DNA from: Trichoplax adhaerens | Taxonomy: Eukaryota; Placozoa; Uniplacotomia; Trichoplacea; Trichoplacidae | NCBI RefSeq assembly: GCF_000150275.1 | Contig: NW_002060953.1 | Location: 717,693-781,692, forward strand | Reading direction: 5' to 3' | DNA length: 64,000 nucleotides | Part shown: one piece after another, positions 23,001 to 35,000 of the stretch | Layout of the letters: each line of letters starts with the position of its first letter | Numbering within the stretch: position 1 is the stretch's first letter | Made by a program: the position numbers and the translations under genes | Notes under the pieces: generated by a model | Told to the model about the DNA's origin: nothing | The model's input: the letters and a program-made list of their open reading frames with translations, nothing else | The model's database searches: none

Positions 23001-26000
23001 TTTACTTGCTAATCGAGCGATATCGTTAAAGTTACGACGAGAGCCATCAGCATAGGCATAATTACCGCTATAAGTACCAAGAGTATGATCGCGGTAAGGG
23101 CCAGTGTTAGGTGTTGCTGCGGGGCCATTGGTAATAGACCAATCGAAATCATCGTCCTTAAGATTAGTCCATCCGCAGAATCCAGCTTGGAAATTACATG
23201 TCTGTTGGTAATTAACACAGTTGGTTTCATCATAGCCATCTAAACAATCTTGTGAGAAATCACACAATAAATCTTTGCTAATACAGAAACTGTTTGGACA
23301 GACGATTTGAGATGATGAAGGAGTAACACATTGAGTAGGTACTTTACAACTACTAAATAAAAGATCATCTAGTGCAATATCTCCTTGGAATCCACTGCCA
23401 CGTAATGCTTCAAATTGAAGCTAAAGAAAAAGTCAAAGAAAAAGTGAAAGATATACATTGATATTAGTATAATGTAATTGATTGATCGATTATTTCGTTA
23501 TACTGAGTACATTTATATAGAAGCAATAGCATTAAAAACGCTATAGGGGTAATTAAATTTACCCTGAAGGGTTGTTGTCTTCTGCCTATGGTTACTGCAG
23601 TTCTTGACCAATAATTTCCTCGGTTACCGCTTAATCCCCATAATTGTGCAATGCGCTGACCTTGAGCATTGAGCATGTATAACGCCAGTGAACCAATATC
23701 TTGGCCATACATATGACTATAGAAAGTAAATTTACAGGTTGCAGGTACTGGTTGAATAAGAGGTCCACGTAGATCAGCACGATGGCCAATTCTTCCACCA
23801 GAAACTTCAGTATACATGTACCAGCCTGAGGTAGAGAAAGTAGTATGATCATAGCTAGGTCCTGTACTAATAGATGGAGTGCTGCCTTGACGTCTTGTCC
23901 AGTTAAAGTTATCAGTGTATGAATTTTGCCATCCACATTGTCCGGTTTCGAAAGTACAAGAGCCACAGTTGGCTTCATCAGAACCATCGGAACATTCAGT
24001 AACGAAATTACAAATGGATGACATAGCTAAGCATTTAGATCCTGCATCGCAGCTAAATGTAGTACATTGGCCAGCTGGAGTTGGTGATGCAGTTGGTTGT
24101 CCAGGTAGTACACCGCCAAATTTGCATCCAGGTGTAAATGAAATATCATCAATGGCGATATCACCTTGGAAGCTTGGTCCTACTTTGCCGGTAATAACTA
24201 CTTGATAGGCAGCTGAAGATGTTGGCAAATTGACAGAAGCTTTGATCCATGATGGGCCTTGGTTGCCTGATTTCGACCATTGTTGACTCATAGAGCCAGT
24301 ATAACTTGTTCGTGTTGATACAGTAAGACTACCAACATCCGGTCCAAGCATGTTGTACCAAAATCGCATAATGCAACCGCTAGAAGTTGGCGATAAAATT
24401 GGACTACCAAGGGATGCAGTTTCATTGGGTGATTGAGGGAAAGAAGTTTCAATCATATAATAAGTGCCTAGTGAAGGAGATATGATGATAATTATTAGAT
24501 TGATCAATTCTGTCAAAGTAGATCATGATCATAATGGTAACCAAGGGGATATAGGGATATTCATAATATCCTTAAAGTATATGAAAGTTGAATACTGTAT
24601 AGAGGAAATGGATTTTAGATTTAAAAGCTTACCTGTTGAAGTTCCAGTGGTATGATCAGCTTGGGGTCCTGTACCAGAACTAATGGTACTGCCTTGTTCT
24701 GCTTCCCAATCGAAGTTATCCGATTTCAATTGCATCCAACCACATAAGCCATTTTCGAAATTGCATCTGGTATAGCCAGCTAATTGAAATAAGCAGATAG
24801 AAGTTATAAACTTGTCATCACAACGAATCACCTACTAGGGCTCTTATAACATCTAGATATCTCGAAAAATAATTCGATATTGACTTAAAAGTACTTATGT
24901 AAAGAGATAGTATAATCATCAAAATGCAAAATTTTCGAATTCATTGCTTTAAATGAGCTAGATAATATATCGCTACGTGTGTTTTATTGGATGAAAATTT
25001 GTTACTTACTGCAAGAGTTTTCGTCACTGCTGTCGCAGCAATCCTGACCAAAGTCACATTTGCTACTAACTGGATAGCAGGCGCTATTATCTGCGCATTT
25101 GAGTTGGCCACTTGCACATGTAGTTTGGGTAGTCTTTAAGCAATTATTTAATGATATGTCATCAACGGCGATATCACCTGCCGTTCCAAAGAAATCTGTT
25201 GAACCAATGAAGGAAATCTATCCAAAGAATAAATATAGCATAAATTAAACTGTGACTTAAATTAAAAATGGATAGGGTAGTACACTATTCCATATACCTG
25301 GAATGCTGATGCACAACGTGGAATTGGAATATTTGTAGCTTGTATCCATTTATTGCCTTGACCGTTTGATTTTGACCAAAGTTGTTTTGTTCCTGTAGGA
25401 GATGCAATCTGAACTTTAAGACTACCAATATCGAAGCCGTACATGTGATACCAGAAGGATAAAGTACAGGATAGGCCGGGGTTCTGGTAAAATGGACTGA
25501 TTAGGTAGGCATTATCACTAAATGTTCCGTTATCGGCTTCAACATACATGTACCAGCCTAAGGTAATGATGAATGATCAATTAGACGTAGAAGGCAATTT
25601 CTTGTATGAAAAGCATTAATTATTGCTCAATTACAAGTAGAAGAGCTATCGCTGTTCACACGTCATACAATATAGCTAAATAAGAACAACTTCAACATAG
25701 CACAGCATAGGTCAATATTGCACCGCGCTATAAACTTTGTTCAACATGCTTACCGTTGCCATTTGTATGATCAGTAGTTGGGCCAGTGAATTGGGTTGGA
25801 GTACCACCTCTATTTCTTCTCCATTGGATATCACCAAGTTCTTTAGGACTTTTCCATCCACACATTCCGTTTTCGAAAGTACATGAGCTTGGGCAACTAG
25901 CTTCGTCAGAATTATCACCACAATCGTTTCTAAAGTCGCAGAACACAGATGAAGGCTTGCAAGGTCCAGTAGTACCACATCGTCTTTGTCCGGTTGGACA

Positions 26001-29000
26001 TCCTGGATCGGTCTCTATATAACAAGGTTAAAATGCAATGAAATTAGATATTATAAACATTCACATTATCATCGTCTACATTTAAACCTTGGCATTTTTA
26101 GTTGAAGTTGAATGGATACAGTAAACTTACGTTGTGCATACGGTAGTGGTGTATTCACTTTGGTGCATCCAGAAGTAAAGCTGATATCGTCGATGGCAAT
26201 ATCTCCCCAAAGGTATTTACCATTGACGGCTTCAATGACAACTTGGAATGGTGCATTCACAGAGAAAGTAAGACTTGCTTTTTTCCAGATATCGCCTTGG
26301 TTACCAATAATTGAATATTGCTTGATAAGCGGACCCATGAAATTGGTACGAGCATAAATGTTAAGACCGCCGATATCGGGACCGAACATATGATACCAGA
26401 AGCGCATCTAGGATTATCAAAAATGAATAATTTATAAATAAAAAAGGTAGATAGCTGCATAATTTATTTAAATTATATTGATTAATTAATTACTGTAGCT
26501 ATTCGAGTGCAGCCATGATTTAATGGATTATATCGCTTACTAAACTATTTTTTTTTATTTTATTACAAGTATGCCGTAGGAGTATTGTATACCTGACATC
26601 CAGTGCCTGGAGTACCAAATGTTTGAGGAATAGTTTGTCGGGCTGTTTTATTGAGAGAGCTACTTCTAGCGGAGAAAAACATGTAATAGCCTTTAGATGA
26701 TGCCAAAGTATGATCAAAATTTGGCCCGCTTAGAGAACTAAAGGTACCACCAAAATCTCTTCTCCAATTGAATGTATCGGTTTGATCTTGGATAAGACCA
26801 CAATCATCCTTTTCAAAGTTACATGACCATGGTAAAGCAGCGGCTATCAAGGTAAAATTAATCAGTTTAATCTAGACTTGTACTCTGCTATATATCATTT
26901 CACTCCATCTTAAATCAGAAGAATGATTAATTATTGTGTAAAATTATATTTACCACATCCGATCTCATCGGAGGAATCACCACAATCATTAGCAAAATCG
27001 CAAACGACTGAAGGACTGACACATCTACCATTTTTGCATTGGAAGTTACCAGAGAAACATGGAACTGACGGTGGCATATTGCATCCAGTGAAGGATATAT
27101 CATCGATGGCTGCAACACCGTTACTTGTTGAAAATGATGAACCGGAAATTCTAAATTCAAGCTATGTTATTGAAAAATAAATTGAAATGAGTTGTAGCTA
27201 CAAATGGATAAGATCTAATATAAAATTATATTTATAACATAGAACGTTTCTATTGAGCGGAAATAGCGATTGAGTTTATCAATTAGTGAATAAGAAGTAA
27301 TTTTCAAGTTGGATTGTTAACTTAGAACGTTTATTTTAAGCTTGAATAAAGTCTAACCTTATATCCTTGTGAGCGATGTCCAATACCAGCTGATGCATTA
27401 GCCCATAATGGTTCATTAGGATTAGTAATGAATGAGAATGAACTTCTCCAGAGTCTTGTTGAAGTTCCGTTTTGAACAACATACAATCCAAGTGTACTAG
27501 AAATAGTTTTATTATACCAGAAGCTAATGGTACAAGTATCGTATGCTGCAGGCATCATAGGGCTAGTTAATTTGGAATCTGTTAAGAAAGAACCACCCTT
27601 TGCTTTTGTGTACATATAATAGCCAAGACCGCTATTACTAGTATGATCATACAAGGGACCATTGAAAGATTGGCCATTGCCAGCACTATCGCGTATCCAA
27701 CCGCTAATTCCACCGATGCTGGTATCTCTCCATCCACATTGGCCTTGATCAAAATTGCAAGAGCCGCAGTTAGGTGTTGACCATGAAGAACAGCTTGGTA
27801 CTTGAGAAGGAACAATTGTAGGAAGAGTACCAGTGGGAACGGATGGGACAGTGCCACTGGCATATTTACAATCCGTAGTGAAAGAGATATCATCAATAGC
27901 AATATCACTTTCATCCGATGATCCACGTACAGCTTCAATCATAAAATAGAAATAGCGTGAGCTGACAACAGGTGCTTCCATTCTCAACCAGACATCACCA
28001 AGTTGACCTGATCTTGACCAAATTTTAATCAATTTACCACCATTGGGCACAGCGTAGACATTGAGAGCTCCAATGCCAGTGCCACGCATATGATACCATA
28101 ATCTAATTTTACATTTACCCGATGTATTGGGTTGGAACCATTTACTCTTGAGTTGAGCTTTTGCTCCTGCACTTTCGAAGAAACCATCAATATACAAGTA
28201 ATAGCCTGTAACAGTGCCGGTAGTATGATCTCTTGATGGTCCAGTATAAGATGTAAAGGTTGTTCCCGATGTTCTATCCCAATTGAAATCATCACTACCA
28301 GAAACTTGAGACCAATCGCAAATTCCATTTTCAAAATTGCATCCATTGAATGCAGCACATTGAGCTTCATCGGTACCATCTCCGCAATCATCTTGGAAAT
28401 CGCAAATAAGGTTAGAATCAACACATGCCTTGGTTTGACCGCAATGGAATTGATTGCTTGAACAGCTAGGCAATTTTGGTGGCATTCCACATTCATACAT
28501 GGAGATATCGTCAATAGCCATATAACTTCTGCCCAAGAAATCGCGTGATCCTTCAAATGTTAATTGATAAGGTTGAACTCTTCTTCCCATATAAGCAATA
28601 CCTTGTTGCCATTTGTTACTATTGACATTTCTAATTTTGATCATTCTAGTTTTAGGGATAGGTCCTTCGATAAACGAGACATCTAAATCGGATGTTCTAG
28701 TAGAGTTACCGTAGGAAAAGTACCAGAAACGAACTTGGCAAGTTGCACTAGTTGGTGGTAACTTTTTACTGGTTAATTTAGCATCGCCAAAGTTAAGGCC
28801 AGTAGCATCGGTGACAAGCATATACCAACCCGTAGTTGATTTGGTAGTATGATCGACTTGGGGCATAATATTTCCTTTCGGTGTGTCATATTTTCCACGT
28901 ACCCATGTATCGGAGCCTGCATTTATTGTATATTGGCAAGTATTGCTTTCAAAGGAGCAGCCACCACAATTTAATTCATCTCTTCCATCAGGACAATTCA

Positions 29001-32000
29001 TATTATAATCGCAAACTTGATTCGATGGAATACATTTGCTAAAGTCGCTATAACAACGAACAGCACATGGATTAGGAGATGGTGTAGCAGGTTCTGTTGG
29101 ACAAGCACCATCATAAAAGATAACATCATCGATAGCGATATCGCTATAACTACCAGATCCTCGTATAAGATCAAAAGCAACCCAGTGGGGAAGAGTGCTG
29201 GATTGCAATGGAACTGCAGCATAATTCCATTTTGGACCTTGGTAACCAGTAATGTTTTTAATAACGGAATTAGAATTGATATCGGAGAAAACGACCAATA
29301 GTGAACCCATTTGATCCTTATTACGAGCATACATATGATACCAGAAGGTGAAACATCGAGGAGTAGATCTTGGACCAAATTCAGGACTAAAGAAGATGGC
29401 GTTATCACCTTTACTAGCCAGACTGGATTCAAGATACATGAAATGACCTATAGGAAAATAAGACATTGGCCCAAATTTAATGGATAGTAGCGTGTAAAGT
29501 TGTAGTGTACAAAACTATTGTAATTAGCTGAAATCACTACAAAAGTTGATGTTGATAATGTATGAAAATAGTATTGCAAGTCTAACATATTCTTGAATAG
29601 AGAAAGTTTACAGTCTACTTGCACCGCATTATACGCGTAAAGAGAGGTTATTATCATCTGGAGTTATATTTTCCCAGCACTACAGTCCTTGCTATTTTTT
29701 TTTTTCAGGCTATGATGGTATAGATCGTGTTAAATTCTACAATCTTATTCTCTGCATGTGTTCTACTTTAACGCTATTCAGATTCTCAATTTCTACCTTC
29801 GATTTTTGATTACATGTCAATAGCTAGTTGCAATATTAGTATTTTATACGTTACTTCATGACAGCTTACATGCTGTCCTACCTTAACTATCGTATTCTAC
29901 GCGAATTCTAATCTACCATTAGGTATCCATTATTCGATTAAGATTTTGCTTCATCCACTGAGTAGCAACTTGATCCACTTCTATCGTTTATCGAATTTTT
30001 CATTATAATGTAATTATTGAAGTTATTATCACGAAATTGAAATAGATAGGATATATTTGATGGTAATAATCAGTAAAATGAAATAACGTTGCGGACTGAT
30101 AAGCTAGGATCTCCAGTTATGCTGCTTTACCGTAGCTGTCGCATTCTACGCAAATTCCAATCTACCATAAAGTATCCATTTTACAGCTACCATTTTGGTA
30201 ATATGATTATTTAAGTTATTGCCATCACATGGAAATGTACAGGGCAAATACTATAGCAAGAATCACTAAAACGAAATAACGTGGAGGATTGAGAAGCCAT
30301 GATCTCCATCAAGCAGCTCTACCTTAACTATTGCTTTAAAGCTACATCAATTCTAATCTACCATAGAGTATCCATTTTTTCAACTATGACTTACTTCATT
30401 TACTAAAGGGCAACTTAGCCCACTTCTACCCATTTATTAAATCTACCATCGTAGTAAGACTAGTTAAGTTATTGTCACAAAATGGAAATGTATAGGATAA
30501 ATGCTATAGTAAGAATCAGGGAAATGAAATAACGTTGTGGATTAACTCGACATGCATCCTAACATTACCTGCATCAGTTCCTAGGGTATGATCAGAGCTA
30601 GGACCAGTGCCTGCGGTAGGAGTAGGTCCACTCCATCTCAATAAATCTAATTTATCAAGAGAGACTGCATTTCTCCATAAGCAAGTGCCTTTCTCAAATG
30701 AGCAATCACCCAATGGTGGGCAAACACCTGGTGAAATGTTGACATCATCAATAGCGACGGTACCATTGATGCCAGTGGCACGAGCAGCTTCAAAGGTTAT
30801 GAAATAAGGCTGCTGACTTTGGACAGTAACTTGCATTCCTAGCCATGCCCTAGCAGCTTCGGTAATTCCTGTGGTAGGGACACTCCATATTTTATTCAAT
30901 GTCCCTCCGATTTGTGTGTAAACTGACAATGAACCATAGTTGCTACCATAAGCAATATACCAAAAGCTTAAACAGCTACCAGCAGTAGGTGGTTGTTCGT
31001 TGCTATTTAATCGTGCTACAGCGCCAGTACTTTGCGATTTCATATTGGCAAAGAAACTATGACCAGATGATGTATACGTTGTGTGATCATTAATAGGTGA
31101 CCATTGGCCTGCAACTCCGGCACCGGTAAAATAGGTCCAATCGAAGTTATCGTTAATATCTTGTGTATAGCCACATCTACTGGAATCTTCGAAATCACAT
31201 AAGGAACGAGGAGGACATTGCTGGAAATTGAATTTAATATCATCAACGGCAATATCACTTCTATAATTGCCAGAAATGTGAGTGGTTTCCAGAACTAATT
31301 GGAATGGAATACTTTGTTGGAATTGAAGTTGTGCAAGTTTCCAACTTGGACCTTGATTGCCTTTGCGTGTCCAGACCTTGGATCCGAGAACATTGCCAAA
31401 TTTAAAGTAGACATTAAATGTATCAATATCTTCACCAAACATGTAGTACCAAAATCGGAAGCACATAGGCCCAGTAGTTGGGGTAATAGTAGCGCTAATC
31501 AATCGAGCAGTGTTATTACTGAAGAAATGGGATCCTTCAACATAAGCATACCATCCACTTGTACTCGATGTGGTATGATCAACGCGTGGACCAGTATCGG
31601 AAGAAGATGTCGGACCTTGATGTCTAGTCCAGTTAAGAGAATCGGTAAGATCTTGAGTCCATGTACAAAAACCATTTTCAAAAGTACAATCATAAGAAGT
31701 AGATGGTAATGCAGTAGAAGCCTGTGTTGGCTTTGGTGTTGGTCGAGTAAAGGAAGCATTACAAGTGGTGGTAAAGGAAATATCATCGATAGCAACATCA
31801 GAAAGGGAAGATTGGCCTCGTGTTGCAACGATTAAAATTTGATAGGATTGACTGGAGCTAAATGCAACATGAGCATTATGCCAAACATCGCCAGCACTTG
31901 AATTTCTTAACCATAAGATACTACCAAAATTGCTGCCAACTTTTTGGATATAAATGGATAAGGAACTTGCTTGGCCAAAAGCGAATGGGCTATACATATG

Positions 32001-35000
32001 ATACCAGAAGGATAAGCAGCGTCCATTAGGAGCGGGTGGAAAGACCATACTTTGTAAAACCGTTTTTTGTCCACGCTGACGGCCAGTCGCTTCCATATAA
32101 ATATAATAGCCATTAGCCGTTCCTAATGTATGATCACTGAGTGGTCCAGTTAAAGTGCTTGGAACAGATCCTTGATGTCTGATCCAATCGAAGTTGTCGC
32201 CAGCAATGGCGTTCATCCATGTACAATATCCATTTTCAAAGTTACAATTACCTGGTGGAGGGCAAGCTTGATCAAAAAAGCTGACATCATCAATAGCGAT
32301 GGTACCCTGTCCATTAGCAGTTTCAGCTTGAAAGACAGGCTAAATAAATAAAAAATAGGAAGGAATTTATTTAAGCATAGCTTTCATAAGCATTGATTAA
32401 GGTTGCTAATCCTATCGTATTATCAACAGGATAAAGTTAATCGTCTTTCTAACCTGCCAAGTGCCTGAAGTACTGTTCATGGTGACCTGGCCTGGTTTCC
32501 ATAGACCTTGTTGATTACCCGATTCTTGCCATAACGGTGTGCCTCTTGCACCATTGATTTGATTAAAAACTCTTAATGTACCAGCATTAGCAGTTAATCG
32601 ATAATAGAAATTCATACACTTGCCAATTGGAGGAGTTGGTGGAAAGGGTGGACTGATCATGACACGAGCCGTTTTATCCGGATTGCTACTTGATGATGTA
32701 TACAAATAGTATCCTACAGGACTTTGAAGTGTATGATCCATTGGTGGTCCTTGACCATTTTGATCATTGCCATTTCTACCTCTTATCCAATCGAAACCAT
32801 CGGTTTGATCTTGAACCCATTTACACGTCCCGATTTCAAAATCACAATTGGTGGTTAAAGGACATGCCTTAGGGATCATTGAAATATCATCTAATGCGAT
32901 ATCGCCAGCGAAACCAGATCCACGTTTTGCCACAAATTTGATCTAATAAGTAAATAGTTATAGAGTATTATCAAGAGTTGAACAGATACGGATTATTTCA
33001 CCTTAATACATTATCCTATTGATGATAAATTTTAGAACAGGAAATACCCTATTGCAATGGAGGAATAAAGTACGCCTAGCTATGAATAAATAGGCTTTTT
33101 TTCATCGCTGATATGAACATAAGTATGCGTTATTAATTTTAAGCAACTGATTGTATTCGAATTGCTTTTAACTCTATTTACAGCTATGACTCTATAGGCT
33201 TTCTTTCTCGTCACCAATATGGACAAGAATATGCGTCATTATTAATTCAAGTTGAGGATTAAACTCCAAATACTCTAAACTATATTGTAGCTGTGAATAG
33301 GCAGACTTCGTTGATTATCACTGATATAGACTGGAATATGCGTCTAAATTTTAATTTACGGATAATACTTGATATCCTTGAAGTAGATCGTAAATTATAA
33401 CGATTGACTATAGGATTGGATAAGAATAATTTTTCCTCAACGATTCCATGCGCAGTAAAATAAAGTGAGTACCTGATAGTTGGTATTGGGACTAAATTGT
33501 ATCCTTGCCAATTGCCATTTATTTCCTTGGGTTCCACTACGCTGCCATAACAGCGAATCTTGGTTGTTGACGGTAGTCGATACATTAAGCGTAGCTACAT
33601 CAGGTCCATACATATGGTACCAAAATGTTAAGCATGCTTGACCACTTGTTACCAATGGAGATAAAAGGGTAGCTAAAATATTGGACTGGACAAATGAGGC
33701 TTCTATGTAGATATATAAGCCTAAGGAAAAAATAATCATATGGAAAAATATTCAGTTGGAATAGATTAACCGATAATCCTATTCGATATCATCCATATTA
33801 ATATCGGTTAGATTACTTGTATTCTAAATATTATATTTTATCCTTTTCGCCTGATAGACCATCATCTACTACAGCGTTAACCTAATCCGGTAGTGTGATA
33901 CCGGTTACATTAATTAATTGCTTTTAAAATATATAAGCATTATACGTGTACAACCGGCCACGTTGCCGGCGATCTCTCTAATATTTATTGTAACGTAAAA
34001 TAGAGTATTTATACTTCTTTGCGTGATCAGTGATCATTAACTACAGTACTAACCTGATCCAGTAGTGTGATCTTGAGAAGGCCCAGTACCAAAACTTGCA
34101 GTACTGCCATTATTTAGAGTCCAATTTAATGGAGCGTTAACAGGTTGTGTCCAACCGCAAAAGCCAGATTCAAATGTACAATTAAATTGTGCTTGACTAC
34201 TTGCCACTATAGCATAAAAAAAAAGGATTTGCAAATGAATATTTTAAAGCAATTACCAATTGAAGAATACAAACGTTTATTTCCTATATATATTTTACCA
34301 TGATATTATCATGGATTAGCCGTCATTTCATGACAATGAAAGTTTTAGAGGAATTTTAAAAGTCTATAGATTACAACTCTATGTCTAAAGTCAGACAACT
34401 TCAAAATCAATCGGATTCGAATTTTACTGTTACAGGAACGTTATCGTATAGCTAGATGATATCATCCTTTTAGTAGCCAAATTTCTAGAGGATGGCTATC
34501 ATCTAGTACTACAGCTATAAATTTAATCCAGTTGAAATTTAAAACTCGCGACAGTCTTAATCATGGCCGAAGATTGCTATATGAAGACAGATTATTTTTG
34601 GATACAATTTTGAAAGATTGGCGTTAATATAATATATTGCCGCCTTATGCCATCATTCTTAGTCGCTCTACGAAGCGTTCACAGTGACCTTATGAGGTCA
34701 TTTTTTCCACTCTTTTCAATGGTGGAGTGAACAAAGATCAAAGAAAGATGAAAGGAAGGCTTATATCAATTCAGTAGGAAGGGGTTAATTTATATGCCGG
34801 AACTTTTCGAACATCGACAAAGATTTATTATAGGAAGCTAACTTAGAGTGCGATGACAGGCGATTGCTTGGTCAGAACCATTTTGATTTTATTAATAAGG
34901 CACATTTAGCAAGGAAAAAATTGTTTGCGCATTTTCTACGCCCATCTTATAGATAATATGAAGTACATGGCAGATAGACGTCAATGCATACGAAAGCCTT

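Noticed and set aside
34206-34234. ATG at 34234 ([12 protein letters not shown]) as the start of the middle gene
   Set aside because: It lies within the T-rich tract and acceptor of exon 2; the paralogue has no ATG there, and both genes have a matching distal signal-peptide exon.
34660-34750. Cluster of short palindromes as a small nuclear or nucleolar RNA gene
   Set aside because: No match to known snRNA landmarks, no convincing C/D or H/ACA box arrangement, and no equivalent in the paralogue.
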